Below are positions 13,600 through 24,523 of a stretch of DNA of 64,000 nucleotides, one piece after another (position 1 is the first letter of the stretch; each line of letters begins with the position of its first letter). The notes under the pieces were generated by a model. The model saw nothing but the letters and a program-made list of their open reading frames with translations. It had not been told where the DNA came from and searched no databases. The translations under genes and the position numbers were made by a program. The DNA is from Caenorhabditis elegans (taxonomy: Eukaryota; Nematoda; Chromadorea; Rhabditida; Rhabditidae), in NCBI RefSeq assembly GCF_000002985.6, contig NC_003282.8, positions 3,038,001-3,102,000 on the forward strand. The letters are read 5' to 3'.

Positions 13600-13757
13600 A
13601 CACGTGGTGTCAGGCTGTCCCATTACGGTTTGATCTACAATAAAAATGCGGCAACTTTTGACGTCAGAGCCATGTGAAATCAGTCGAGAACTCTGCGTCT
13701 AAATTCCCGCATTTTTTGTAGATCAAACCGTTATAGGACATTCTGACACTACGTGTG
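13600..13757. mobile_element. Short palindromic element, copy 1 (cacgtggtgtca ends)
   Basis: The termini are inverted: cacgtggtgtcaggctgtcc on the left and a form of ggacattctgacactacgtg on the right. Inside them are ggtttgatctaca and tgtagatcaaacc. The centre contains gacgtcag and agtcgagaactctgcgtct. Two further copies of the same design lie at 22728-22906 and 24169-24332. There is no coding capacity. Confidence 0.8.
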
Positions 13758-13993
13758 GAAAGGGTTCAAAAGAAAACAAGGGACAAGCGAAAGGGAATAC
13801 AGAACAGCAAAGCACGCGAGGTTACTGTAGAATGAAGTGACAAAGTGGCTGACCCATGGCGTGACTGACTTCTGGTCGGTGTTCCTGTAAATAAAATCAT
13901 TACTCCCTATACACACTACTTATCTTCTATCAGTGGGGGGTTTGGTTGATGGGAGAAGTGTAGAGGCAGTTAGAATCCTTACCTCAACTCTTT

Positions 13994-14310
13994 TCAATGG
14001 CTTTCCTCCGTACAACGATTCAATAATTTTTCTTCCATTTGAACCTGGTTCTTGAGCATTTGCTGTCTTCTCTCCAGACCACGATGAAGTTCAAATCCTG
14101 CTGGGTACTGCGAGAAATTTCCGATTATCTGATCAATGTTGTCCTGCTCGATTCCGGTTGATGGCAGCTTGAAGAAATCATCGCATAGGCAATCGAGGAT
14201 TTGAGTGTAGGCGAACGCAACACTTTCGTGATGCTTAATTTTTCTCAATTTTTTAAATATAACTCGCAATATTCTCACCTTCGCCTTCGCCACAAGCTTA
14301 ACGTCCTTAC
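13994..14310 (-). CDS. C-terminal part of an unrecognised small protein
   Basis: An open frame ends at the TGA at 13994-13996. It encodes a helical, charged peptide with the segments HHESVAFAYTQILDCLCDDF, IDQIIGNFSQYPAGFELH and LERRQQMLKNQVQMEEKLL. It looks protein-like, with mixed composition and amphipathic spacing, unlike the AT-rich shadows around it. The 5' end is unclear. A donor-like AAG/GTGAGA at about 14278 could remove a short AT-rich intron before the histidine pair, and there is no ATG at the head of the frame, so an upstream exon is missing from this model. I do not recognise the family. It lies tail-to-head upstream of eel-1 on the same strand, about 2 kb away, too far for a compact operon. 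Confidence 0.5.
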
Positions 14311-15312
14311 GCCACGAAAATTAGAATAAGTTGAATTACAAAAAGCATTTTTGCAATCTGAAAAAAACATAGATTTTTCTCTGCAGAACTGGATAAATAA
14401 TGACTTTACAGTGAAATTTCTCAGAACAAATCACAACGACGTGGATAATATTTCTTTTAACGTAGCCGCGGTCTCCTAGAATTTAAAAACGTGAAAACTT
14501 TTTTATCGTCTCTTTTTTTAAAGACTATCTCGTTCTCGTGTAGTCAGGCTGTCCCATCGAACACGTGGACGAAAACTGATGCGCAAATGTAACCAAACGG
14601 GCAGGATTTACGACAATTTGTGATTTTCATAATATTTTCTTCAATTCCTTTAAAAAATATTTTTTGCAAATCTTAATGTAAATTTTTTGTTAAAAAATGG
14701 TTAGGTAATACACTTTTTTCTCTTGCCGTCAATGTATTTCCAGATCTCCTATTTTGAGGAGAAATGGCAAACCCCGCTTTTCAGCTTAATTACGAGGAAT
14801 ATAGGTTATGGCTTTTGTATACTAATTTAAGATTTGTGCTCGCCAAAATTTTGCTCAGAAAATTTGAATATCCGCCAAAATTGTTCTGAAGAAATTTGAT
14901 TTCCCGCCAAAACTTTTTGAAGAAAATTTAAATTCCCGCCATAATTTTAATAAAGAAAAACGCATTCCCGCGATGGGTCCCACCACGATGGGTCTCGGCA
15001 CGATGGGTCTCATCACGATGGATCTCACCACGATGGGTCTCACCACGATGGGTCACACCACGATGGGTCTCGCCACGATGGATCTCACCACGATGGGTCT
15101 CACCGCGATGGGCCTCACCACGAAGGCTCACACCACGATGGGTCACGGGTCTTGGTACTATAGCCGCCCATATCCCCCACTAACCCTAAACTAATATCCC
15201 TACGAATGACAAAAACCACATTTTTGCTAAATGTTTTTTTGCATTTTTCTTGTTTTTTTTTTTCGTCTTTTTTTGTGAAAAAATTGAAATAAACATAATT
15301 TCTGCTTTACAG
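14311..15312. other. Spacer with degenerate and tandem repeats
   Basis: No gene is supported. A fragment of the cacgtggtgtca palindrome family is present near 14545-14580 (gtcaggctgtcccat). Bases 14842-14975 contain about four diverged tandem units with ccgccaaaa, related in inverse to the array at 60158-60345. Bases 14988-15155 are a 15-bp minisatellite. The stretch at 15155-15215 (gatatgggggattagtt read on the minus strand) resembles the repeat units at 27921-28376. Confidence 0.65.
14988..15155. repeat. 15-bp minisatellite
   Basis: About eleven units of ccacgatgggtctca run head to tail with scattered substitutions (gatc for ggtc, cacacc for ctcacc). Since 15 is a multiple of three the array stays open in several frames, giving TTMGL on plus and THRGE on minus. 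No initiation, splice or compositional evidence suggests translation. Confidence 0.9.
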
Positions 15313-18300
15313 AGTACAATTGTCACTTTGGAACATCCAAGAAAGCTAAGATCGACACGATCGAATGGAAAAAGTCGAAAAAGGTATGTTTTTTTAAAAG
15401 AAAACCCCATTTTTTTGGCGAAAAAGTTTCTAATTTTTCACTAAATCGTCGGTACGGACCTACTAATCGATTTGAAATATTTGAAACCTTCGGTTATTAT
15501 CTCAGTCTATTTTTTTTTTCTGCAAAAATGTCGAAAATACAGTGAAAATCCGAGATTTTTTGAAAAAAAAATTGATTTTTTTCTCGAAGAAGTTTCTAAT
15601 TTCTTTATTAAATCGTCGGTACGGACCTACTAATCGATTTAAAATATTCGAAACCAGGTTATTATCTCCAAATTGATTTTCCGAAAATTTCTAAAAATTG
15701 ATTTTCAATAATCAACTCTGATTTTTCAGATGGCTTTGTCAAAGAAAATTAAAAGTGCCATTAATAACCTTTCAAAGAGAAAAAAACGAAAAGCTCTTCA
15801 CGAATCTTCAGCTGCGGATTCAGAAGATACGTCAGCTCCGGATTTCGATCGAGGAATGAGCTCAACATCTCATCACAAAGAACTGGGCAGGTGCCCGCTC
15901 GAGGTACTACATTCAATTCACGTTATATAAATTTATCGAATATTATATACAGTATTCTTGTCGCAAATTATAAATTTAAAACAAAATTAGATTAAAACTT
16001 CAGAATTTCGAGCCATCGACTCCACAAGCCGTTTTTGAGCTGGATGAAAGTTCAAATTGTCAAGAATCGATCGATAATCCAATGAAACGACAAAAGTTGA
16101 TGGTAAAATTTGCAAAATTAAAAACATTTCAACATTGCCTAAGGCGCGTATATCTGGGCACTTTATTCCTAAAAACGAGATCTCTTATTCAAGTAGTGTC
16201 GTGAAACTAAAAAGTGTATTTCAATACACATTTTGCCTTATTCAAGTAACATCAAAAACATGTATTTCAATACAGTTTATGACGTAATTTCTCGACATTT
16301 CTCGCCTTTTTCGTCATTTCTCGACATTATCCGACCACCAAAAAGCGAACAACAAATCCACACAATTTGCCGTCGCAGCAGAACAATTCTGATAAAACAA
16401 CTGTTTTAACAACAAACAAAAAACAACTGTTTTATCAGAATTATTCTGCTGCGACAGCAAATTGCGTGGATTTGTTGTTCGCTTTCTGGTGGTCGGATAA
16501 TGTCGAGAAATGACGAAAAAGGCGAGAAATGTCGAGAAATGTCTCGAAATTACGTCACAAACTGTATTGAAATACACGTTTTTGATGTTACTTGAATAAG
16601 GCAAAATGTGTATTGCAATACACTTTTTAATTTCACGACACTACTTGAATAACCCTATATTAAGTTATTAGTATAAAAATTTGAGATCTCGTTTTTAGGA
16701 ATAAAGTGTCCAGATATACGCGCCTTCTGGCAATCGTCGTAGCGTTTGTTGTTGGTTTTTACAAAAATCTTTCGGAGCTGAATAGATCTTCAGATTTTGA
16801 CGAATACATAACATGTGAGATTTTGTTCTAGTTATTTCACAGTGAATTCATTCCGTAAATATAACAAAAACTGAAGATTCTGACGAGGAAGCCATTGGAT
16901 AGGAAAATAATCGAAATTATAAAGGCGGGTACTGTATTCGAAAAGTTTTACTGTAGCCGGGTCTTGGCACGAAGGTCTCTGCACGAAGGTCTCGACACGA
17001 AAGATGATTTTTGGGGAGGCCCCACGAAAAGGGGAAATGCGAAAAGGACAAATACGAAAGGGGGATTACGAAAAGAGGAATTGGCGCTGTGCCAACGCAC
17101 AAAACGCTATTTTTCACGAAGACAACGATACAACGATACTCCGAAATTACGCATCGCGCGTCGTTTAGCGTGTTTTCCAGACGAAATTTTCAACAAAAAA
17201 AAGTGCGTTGAAAAAATGCGCTTTTTGCATTGGCACAGTGCTAATACCCACGGCTTCTTCCATGGCGCTGGTCCTCCTAAAACATAAAAAGTTATTACGC
17301 TTGTGAAGAACATTACATCAGAATTGGAGAAAATGTGAATCTTTGTTTAAAAAATTTGCATTTTTAAAGTTTTTCAGGCATTTTGTGAGCAGATTTCTTC
17401 TCCGCAAGCACCAAGCACGAAGGTAATTAGTATTTAAAAAATTATATTTAAAAAAATCCAGGAAGCAATTAAATTTCGATTTTTAGAACTGTAATTAGCC
17501 ATGGAGCGCGTATGCTCGCTTACATTGTCTGCGTTCTCCACTTTTCCGGTTGTCTCTCGCATTTTTTCAAACAATTTATTTTTTCTTGGTTTTTCGCCTT
17601 TTTCACTGGATTTTACCGAATTTTTTGGTTTTTTCTTGGTTTTTGTTGCCGTTTTGATTGAAATTTCAAGAAAAAACCTCAAATATGACAAAAAATTCAA
17701 TTAAATCCTTCAGATGGGCAACAAAAGGTCGAATATAAGGAATCTGGTCTTAGCACATGCTGCCCGTAAAGCGCTACGCTTAAATTCGCAAACCGACGCT
17801 TCAACAACTGCCGATGAACCTTCTACTAGTGGAACCACCGGAATAGTCGAGAAAAAGGTGTTTAAATCGCACTTCTCTGGATCAAAATTCAATTGAATTA
17901 GAAAAAAAAATTATTTCAACACAATTTCTGGTTTTTTCTTAGTTTTTATTCACTTTTTCGGGAAAATAAAAAATAAAGTACCGAAAATCTGCACAAAAAT
18001 CGACTAAAACTCGCGAGACCCATCTGAATAGCTGTGTGCGCCTTTAAACTGTAGTTTGCCATGGAGCGAACTTGCTCGCTTCAACTGTCTGCGTCTCCAC
18101 TCTTCTCTTCTTCGCCTCCTGCGTCGATATTTATTTTAATAATTATTTCGGAAATTTTCAGGAAACCATGAATGAACGAAAAGCGCCAATTTTTGTGGAA
18201 ACTGTCAAAATGGAAGAAGAAAAATTTCAAGACGATTCGGCAGAGGTTTTTTTTTTAATTTTCAATATATATATTTTTTTAATTTAATAGTAATTTCCAG

Positions 18301-21300
18301 GATGAACCACCTCCGAACCTTGCCCCAGCTCCTCCGATTCCACGTTTTGCAGCGGTTCCCGTGTTTCCTCGTTCTAGAATTCCAAGTACATATCCATATC
18401 GAAGAGTTGAGCCGTACGTTTCCGACGGATTACTCGAAAACGGCTCAAAATGGCCCCAAAAATCGGATTTCTCATTGAAAAAAACCTCCGAAATCAACAA
18501 AAAATACTGAAATCGGAAGAAAAATCATTGAACTCACGAAAAAATTTTGCAAAATTTTGCAAATTAAATAATTCATCAATAAAAATTAGATTCCGAATCC
18601 GGAAAACTTGTTAAATTGAAGAGTTTAGCTAAATTTGCCAAAAATTTTATAAAAATTGGCAAAATAAATTGCTATCATGCTGAAAACTGCGTTAATACAG
18701 ATTTTAAGCGGAAAATTATTTTTTAAAAATATTTTTCTGACAATTTTGAGTCATTTAGAGCAATAAAATCCTCTAGATTTCAAAAAAAAAATTCGAAAAC
18801 TCATAAAATTTGAATAAATTCCAATTTTCTTTTTCGATTTTGTAAGAAAAAAAAATCCAAGTTGACCGAATTTATGATCCAATTTGAAATAATTTAAATT
18901 TAGTTCAAAAATATCTATTTGTCTCTTTTTTTTGTGTTAAAATGGTTAAGAATTCCAATTTGCTCTCTATTTTTCATTTAAAAACCAAGAAAAATAGAAA
19001 AAAAACAATTTAATATGACTTTTACACTTTTAAAATTTAAAAAAAAAACCTCCTTCTTCGTACAATTTCAATAAATTCCAATTTTTATGACTTTTTCAGA
19101 AAAAAAAAATATTTAAAAATTGATTTAATTGGTAATTGTAATTAAATTTACTATAAAATTTACTCTCATAGAGCAATAAAAACCGCTAAAATTGAAAAAA
19201 AATCGAAAAGTTATGTTTTTTAATCAAAAAATCCATATTTTCACTTTAAAATCATTATTAAATTCGGATAAATTCCAATTTTTTTCCGATTTTTTCAGAA
19301 AAAAAATCCAATTCAAATTTACTATGAAATTTATGCTTTTAGAGCAATATAAACTTTTAAAAATTGAAAAAAAACCCCAAAAATATACATTTTCAGATTC
19401 GAGCATACTTCAGAACACGGATATTCATCAGTTGAACGATATAATGAAGAAGTTGCAACTCGATTTCTACTTGGAAATGGACTTCCACTAACTTCAATTG
19501 AAGATCATGATTTGAGAACATTTCTGACAACTTTAAATCCAAGTAGATCACTTCCAGAGCCAAGTAATATGACTACAAAAGCATATGGAGAATATAGAGT
19601 TGGTTAAAATTCAAAAATTTAATTAAAAATCCCAAGAAAACCTGAAATTTCAGCCGTCACTGTCATATCAAAAATCAATTGGACCACTAAATGTGACTAT
19701 TGAGGCGATTCGGAAAAACGATGAAATTTTCCTTTCTATTTCCGTTCATTATTACGATTCACTTGGAGAACGGCATAATACTGTTCATTTTGAGAAGATT
19801 ATTCTGGCAGAGTTCGGTTTTTAATTAATTTTTTTTTAAATTTTGAGGAGAATTTAGCTTTAATTTGCTCTAAAAATGGCTCAAAAACAGAAAAAATTGA
19901 AAAAAAGACATTTTTGTGTTTTTTTTACAAAGGTGGAGTACCGAAATCTGGGAAATATTTTCAAATGACTCCAATTTTTCCCCTGATTCCGAAAATCTAA
20001 GTGAAAAAATTCAAAAAAAAACATTTCCCTGGTTTTATATTTAAGCTTGAAATCCCGAATTTCATTTGTGCCTCGGTCTATTTTTTGAAATTCGCATTCG
20101 CATTGGAGCGCGCTTGTATCGTTTTATTTTTTCGTTAATCTATTTTTTCCGAATTCAATATTTTTAAAAGCCAGTTTCATTCGTTTTTGTTGAGATTTTA
20201 TTGGTTTTTTTTCTCGAAAAAATGAATGAAACAGGTTTTAAAACCATGAAATTAGGCGAAAATAAATAAAAAACGAAGAAAATCAAACGATGCAAGCGCG
20301 CTCCAATGCGAATTTCTTTGGGCACAAATTTCAAAAAATAGATCGGCGCACAAATCAAATTCGTGATTTCAAGCCTAAATATAAAATCAGGGAAATTTTT
20401 TTTGAATTTTTTTCACATTGATATTCGGAATCAGGAGAAAATTTGGAGTCATTTAAAAATATTTCCCAGTTTTCGCTACTCCACCTTAAAATTGTTCCAA
20501 AAATAGTTCAAAAACTGAGAAAATCGTCAGAAAAATCATTTTTCTCATTTTTGCACCAAATTTACTAAATTTTAACCGATTTTTTTGGTTTTTTTCCAGG
20601 AAAAGAGCAAGTTAAAGCAAAATCCTCTGTCCACTTTAAAACATTAACTCCGAATATAATTTAAATATTTTTCAGTTATGAAGGAAAAGTGGTGGCAGAT
20701 CGATTGCGACGGGTTATTGATGCGAATAAATCGATGAATTTTGGAATTTCGAATATTCTTTCTCCAAATCTTCGAATGTTGACTTTAGTAGCTGAAAATA
20801 TGCCTTTTAAGAATAGGTTAGCAAGGATTTTGCATCAAAAATGACTGAAAAATCGATAATTTCATAGGAAAAATGACTGAAAATTGAAAAAAAAACGTAT
20901 TTCAAATTTTAAAACAGAAAAAAAATAAGGAAAAAAATAATTTATTTGCACGGAAATTCGATAATAATTTAGTCTTTTTTGTTGAGAAATTGAGAAAAAA
21001 TAATCATAAAAAAATTAGAAAATTACTTTAAATTCGGTAAATTGAGATTGTTTTCTGACATTTCCTGCAATTTTTTTAAAATGTGAAAAATCAAAAAATT
21101 GCCAAATTTTTTAGCAAAAAAGCGGAATTACGGTAAAAATGCGACTTTTTCCAAATTAAAAAAAAATCAATTTTCAACATTTTCCCCAAACAGAAAATGT
21201 TTTTTGACCACTTTTCGTTTTAAAGTTGGCGAAATTTTCAATTAAAAAGAGTATATTAATAAAAAGTAGACAAAAAATGCACAAGAAAGACTGAAGAAAA

Positions 21301-23944
21301 TCGAAAAACCAAAAAAAAGTTTTTCCTGAAAAAAACGAAAAAATTCAAATTCAGCCAAAAAAAAATTTTTCAAACTTTTTTTCCGATATGTCGAAAAAAT
21401 TTAATTTTTGAAAAATGTCTTAAAATTTCGATCATTTTTCTTTTTTAGAAACAGTTTTTTTCATCAACATGAACAAAATTTGATGGAAAAAAAACATATT
21501 TTTAAGGTTATTTCATTTTAAAATTTAAAAAAATGCCCAGAAAATATTTTCTGGACATTTTTTTTCGATTTTTAATTTTCCGGAAAAATCAATACTATAT
21601 TTGCTATTTTCTAAGACCAAAAAAAATGTAAATCCTCCTATTTTTTCACAAATTTAGCTTTAAAAAATCCAAAAAATCTTCCAGATTCATCTGCTTCTTC
21701 TCATATCTCAGCAACATTGCCCGTGAAGTCATTCAAATTCCAGAATTCTTGAGCTCTCTGAAATTGCTCAGAGAATACGTTGGAGCTCTTCGCAAGCATC
21801 CAGAAGTTTACACAAAGTTCAGAAAGTAATCATTTATTTTTTGAACTATAAAATTAAATTAATTTAAATTCATTTTCAGAATGCTAATAGAATCAAAAAT
21901 CACCACGGATATTCCTGCTCTTGACGTTGAATCCGATTGGCTTTCAACTCTTCAATTCCTCTCAACATGTGGTCTTTTAAATGAGACTTTTTCAAATCTA
22001 CACGAAAATTGGTGTATGCCAAAGTATTTGGATGCTGTTCAAGAGAATTCGATGGCTTTTCTCTTAGATTTCTTGTTGGTGCTCTGCAACGTGGCAACTC
22101 AAATCTGCTCGGAGGATAGTTCAGTGTCACAAGTGCTATATTCAATGTCAATTGTGAATAATGCAATTGAAAACTGTGGAATTGTGGAGGCGAGAGAGAA
22201 AATGCGATCTACGTTCAGCAAATATTATTCATCGATTTCAAACGGAAAAATTGGAGATTTTTATTCAATTTCTGCACTTTTAGATCCCAGATATGGCTAT
22301 TCACCAATGATTTTCTCAGAAGAAGATTGGGAAAATGTTGAAGGAAAGCTATTAAAAGAGATGAGTACAACACATCAAAAGAATCTTATTGTTCGAAAAG
22401 AATTACAACGATACAGAGAACTTTTAGTTAATCGGCCATTATTTGATGAATCAAATACTCCAGGAATGTGGTGGAATGATTTACAAGAAGAATTACAATT
22501 TATGTATAAAAAATGGTTTGAATATTCCGGACTTCCAGCTGTATCGATTGATGGAAAACGATTTTTTGCAAAAGGGGGAAAACTGGCTCATTTGTTTGCT
22601 ACACTTGATGAGGAATTGCATTTTAAGGCAATGCTTTTGGCACAGAGTTCTCAGGATTTTGTGTAAGTTGATGGAGAAGAAGAGGTTTTTTGCAAGCCTG
22701 CGGCGCGGTTTTTCAAATTTCCATGTTCACGTGGTGTCAAAGTGTCCCATTTAGGTTTGATCTTCGAGAAATGCGGGAGAAGAGACGCAGACTTTTCAAC
22801 TGGCTTTGCATGGTTAAGGGCGTAATGACGTCACACTTGTTTGGGCAAAAAATTTCCGCATTTTTTTGTAGATCAAACCGCGATAGGACACCCTGACACA
22901 ACGTGCACGTTTTCTTCGTTTTTTTGTGATGAGGTTACCTGTGAAAAAGTGATTTTTTGGCACTGAAAATCGCACAAAATTTCCCAAGTTTCGCAGAAAA
23001 GTTGGATTTTTTTAAAAAATTCCTACACAAAAATGAGGTGAATATTACCCAAATGCGAAATTTCTCCGAATTTTTATCTAAAAATACGGCGCCCGGTCTC
23101 GACACGACAGTGTGTTTCATTTTGTTATTGCAAATGAGTGTGTGCCTGTAGGGAGTACTGTAGTTCACAGCCTTCAAATTATTTTTCATAGTTTTCTTCC
23201 CGTTCCTGTATAATTTTATGTGTTTCTGAACGTTTTAACTATTTAAAATCCAAGAAGATTGCGCCACAACATCGAGTTAGAGACTACAGTATTCCTTAAA
23301 GGCGCATACTCTTTTTCAATTAGAAATTATCTATCGCGTCGAGACCTGAATCGCAAAATGCCGCACTTGGGTAATATAAACACGAATAATGGAGAATCGG
23401 TGGCGTTTTTTTCAACTTTTTTGTGAATTTTTTTCCAAAATAGCAATAAAAAACCTTTTGAAAAGCTCGAATTTCTGCGATTTTCAGCGAAAAAATTGGA
23501 TTTTCATAATTTTCACAAAAAGCTGAAATAACCGAAAAGACAAGAAACTCCCGTTTCAAAAAAAGAAGAAAGATCTAAAAACCGCGCCGCAGACTTGCAA
23601 ATCGAAGCTCCGCCCCTTTTTTGCGGCTCGATACAAAATTCTACTGAAAAAATCCGTTTTTCAGTGGACGCGGAAGTGCAAGTATTCTGATTTTCAATCA
23701 AATAACCGACGGAGCAAGTACATTCAGACGGCTTGAAAATGAAGATTCAGTTAAAATGGAAGTTGACGCCAATGTTGAAGAGACGGAAATACTGGAGGAT
23801 GTTAAACTAGAGTAAGAAATTTCAGATTTCAATGTTTTTTTTCTTCCAAAAAAAAAATCAATTTCCAGACTCGTCGAGCAACCGGCTCCTGAAATCGTAC
23901 TCCAAGAGATAAAAGCAGAGGAACCCGACGATTTCACGGCATAA
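15313..23944 (+). CDS. hAT-transposase-derived protein (domesticated transposase), multi-exon
   Basis: Twelve coding exons join in frame from the ATG at 15730: 15730-15903, 16004-16102, 17378-17422, 17714-17857, 18162-18245, 18301-18413, 19397-19598, 19654-19811, 20676-20816, 21685-21825, 21880-22662, 23665-23811, then 23869-23944 with the stop (about 768 residues). An exon-like block at 15313-15383 lies upstream, either 5' UTR or coding. The N-terminus is basic (SKKIKSAINNLSKRKKRK). The middle has hAT RNase-H-fold character: PLTSIEDHDLRTFLTTLNPS, then SISVHYYDSLGERH, then VVADRLRRVIDANKSMNFGI. A later segment reads DFYSISALLDPRYGY. The usual C-terminal hAT dimerisation block is not visible; an acidic tail ends EEPDDFTA. 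An intact 13-exon frame with no terminal repeats implies a host gene. It likely binds DNA in the nucleus. An AATAAA follows at about 24017. I assign no gene name. Confidence 0.75.
15426..15668 (+). repeat. Direct duplication in an intron of the hAT-derived gene
   Basis: A block of about 75 bases containing aaatcgtcggtacggaccta and ctaatcgatt occurs at about 15426-15503 and again at 15588-15668. Period is about 162 bases and only a few differences separate the copies. It lies between the exon-like block ending 15383 and the exon starting 15730. Confidence 0.85.
16143..16724. mobile_element. Nested palindromes: one foldback element inside another
   Basis: The outer arms are 16143-16184 and 16683-16724, nearly perfect inverses about 42 bases long (ggcgcgtatatctgg at left, ccagatatacgcgcc at right). 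Between them sits a second palindrome at about 16185-16654, whose ends are ttattcaagtagtgtcg and cgacactacttgaataa. Its arms run almost to the centre near 16405, where aacaactgttttatcag faces its inverse. Neither has an ORF. It lies in the intron between the exons ending at 16102 and starting at 17378. A 102-base relative of the inner element lies at 40075-40176. Confidence 0.85.
17016..17245. repeat. Diverged relative of the 12497-12882 minisatellite palindrome
   Basis: It starts aggccccacgaaaagggg and shows four degraded units. Then comes the same ggcgctgtgcc core and gacaacgatacaacgatac segment, ending with ttggcacagtgc near 17235. The right-hand minisatellite arm is missing, so this is a half element. 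It is preceded at 16925-17005 by ggtctcgacacga-type dispersed repeat. Confidence 0.7.
17487..18112 (+). repeat. Pair of dispersed repeats (tgccatggagcg)
   Basis: About 55 bases containing ccatggagcg, tgctcgctt and tgtctgcgt occur at about 17487-17541 and again at 18050-18110. Both copies lie immediately 5' of exons of the hAT-derived gene (17714 and 18162). They look like pieces of the same family as the gcgcgcttg segments in the large palindromes. Confidence 0.6.
19931..20487. mobile_element. Large palindromic element in hAT-gene intron
   Basis: The ends are aggtggagtacc and gctactccacctt. Arms of about 230 bases face each other: attggagcgcgcttgtatcg at about 20104 matches the inverse at about 20285, and the gattccgaa / ttcggaatc segments also match. 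The architecture and end sequence match the element at 9374-10102, so both belong to one superfamily. It lies between the exons ending at 19811 and starting at 20676. Confidence 0.85.
22691..23601. repeat. Widely spaced inverted repeat around a palindrome
   Basis: Bases 22691-22712 (gcaagcctgcggcgcggttt) match the inverse at 23578-23601 with one or two differences. Between them lie palindrome copy 2 (22728-22906) and a dispersed ggcgcccggtctcgacacga block at about 23088-23107. All of it is inside the 1,002-base intron between the exons ending at 22662 and starting at 23665. Confidence 0.65.
22728..22906. mobile_element. Short palindromic element, copy 2
   Basis: It has the same ends as 13600-13757 (cacgtggtgtcaaagtgtcc and its inverse), the same ggtttgatct / agatcaaacc inner arms and a central gacgtcac. 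It lies 65 bases downstream of a splice donor of the hAT-derived gene. Confidence 0.8.
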
Positions 23945-24523
23945 CTTCACTTCATTTCACTAAAATTGTATTAATTTTTTGAATTTGTTGTTAATTTTTT
24001 TTGTTTTGTGAATTCAATAAATAAAAAACAATCGAAAATTTCCAACAATTCACATGAAAAAACAATTAATTGTTGGTTTTTGAGCAGAACATGTGAAAGT
24101 TCATCGGATTTTTCCTAGAAAATACGGCGCCCGGTCTCGACACGATATTTTTCGTTAAATGCAATTGTATGTGGTGTCCCATCGCGGCTTGATCTACAAA
24201 AAATGCGGGATTTTTTCCTCGGAAAAGTGTGACGTCAGCACACTCATGCAAAATCAGTTTAGAAGCCTGCGTCTTTATACCCGCAATTCTCGGAGATCAA
24301 ACCGATATGGGACATTTTGACACCACTTGTGTGCTCCTTTAAAGAGTACTGTAATTTCAACTTTTCTTTGCTGCTGGTTTTCGTTGATTTTCCCTAGCTA
24401 ATAATCAATTGAAGATCTATGAAAAATCAATAAAAACAACGGGACTGGGGAGTAACAGCTTTCTATGATTTCAATTAGTTTTGAATTGAAATTTCAAATA
24501 ATTTCATAAAGAAGACTCAGTTT
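23945..24523. other. Convergent intergenic spacer
   Basis: This stretch lies between the stop of the hAT-derived gene and the stop of the minus-strand gene at 24524. It contains an AATAAA at about 24017, a dispersed ggcgcccggtctcgacacga block at about 24126-24145 (the same block as at 23088) and palindrome copy 3 at 24169-24332. Nothing else is recognisable. Confidence 0.75.
24169..24332. mobile_element. Short palindromic element, copy 3
   Basis: Ends are atgtggtgtcccatcg and its inverse, with a shortened left end compared with copies 1 and 2. The inner arms gatctacaaaaaatgcggg and its partner flank a centre with tgacgtcagcacactcatgc. It sits between two convergent genes. Confidence 0.8.

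Larger units (their letters stand above)
11972..13993. other. Intergenic spacer upstream of eel-1
   Basis: No gene is supported here. The first ~500 bases upstream of the eel-1 ATG are the probable promoter region; I see no convincing TATA box. The rest holds the palindromic minisatellite element at 12497-12882, a dispersed repeat at about 13364-13425 (gtgtcgagacct followed by ctacagtaccctgc), and the palindrome at 13600-13757. ORFs of 60-85 codons in the minisatellite arise because its unit spacing keeps the frame open; they have no coding character. Confidence 0.7.

Noticed and set aside
14973..15194. Repeat proteins TTMGL and THRGE
   Set aside because: 15-bp minisatellite keeps frames open automatically; no gene signals.
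19602..19654. Frameshift suggesting the hAT-derived gene is a pseudogene
   Set aside because: Using the donor AGA/GTTGGT at 19598 restores the frame; the same kind of donor fits at 19811.
20226..20233. CTGTTTCA-type upstream motif of 21U-RNA genes (minus strand)
   Set aside because: An eight-base match inside a palindromic arm is expected by chance; no flanking AT-rich context specific to such genes could be established.
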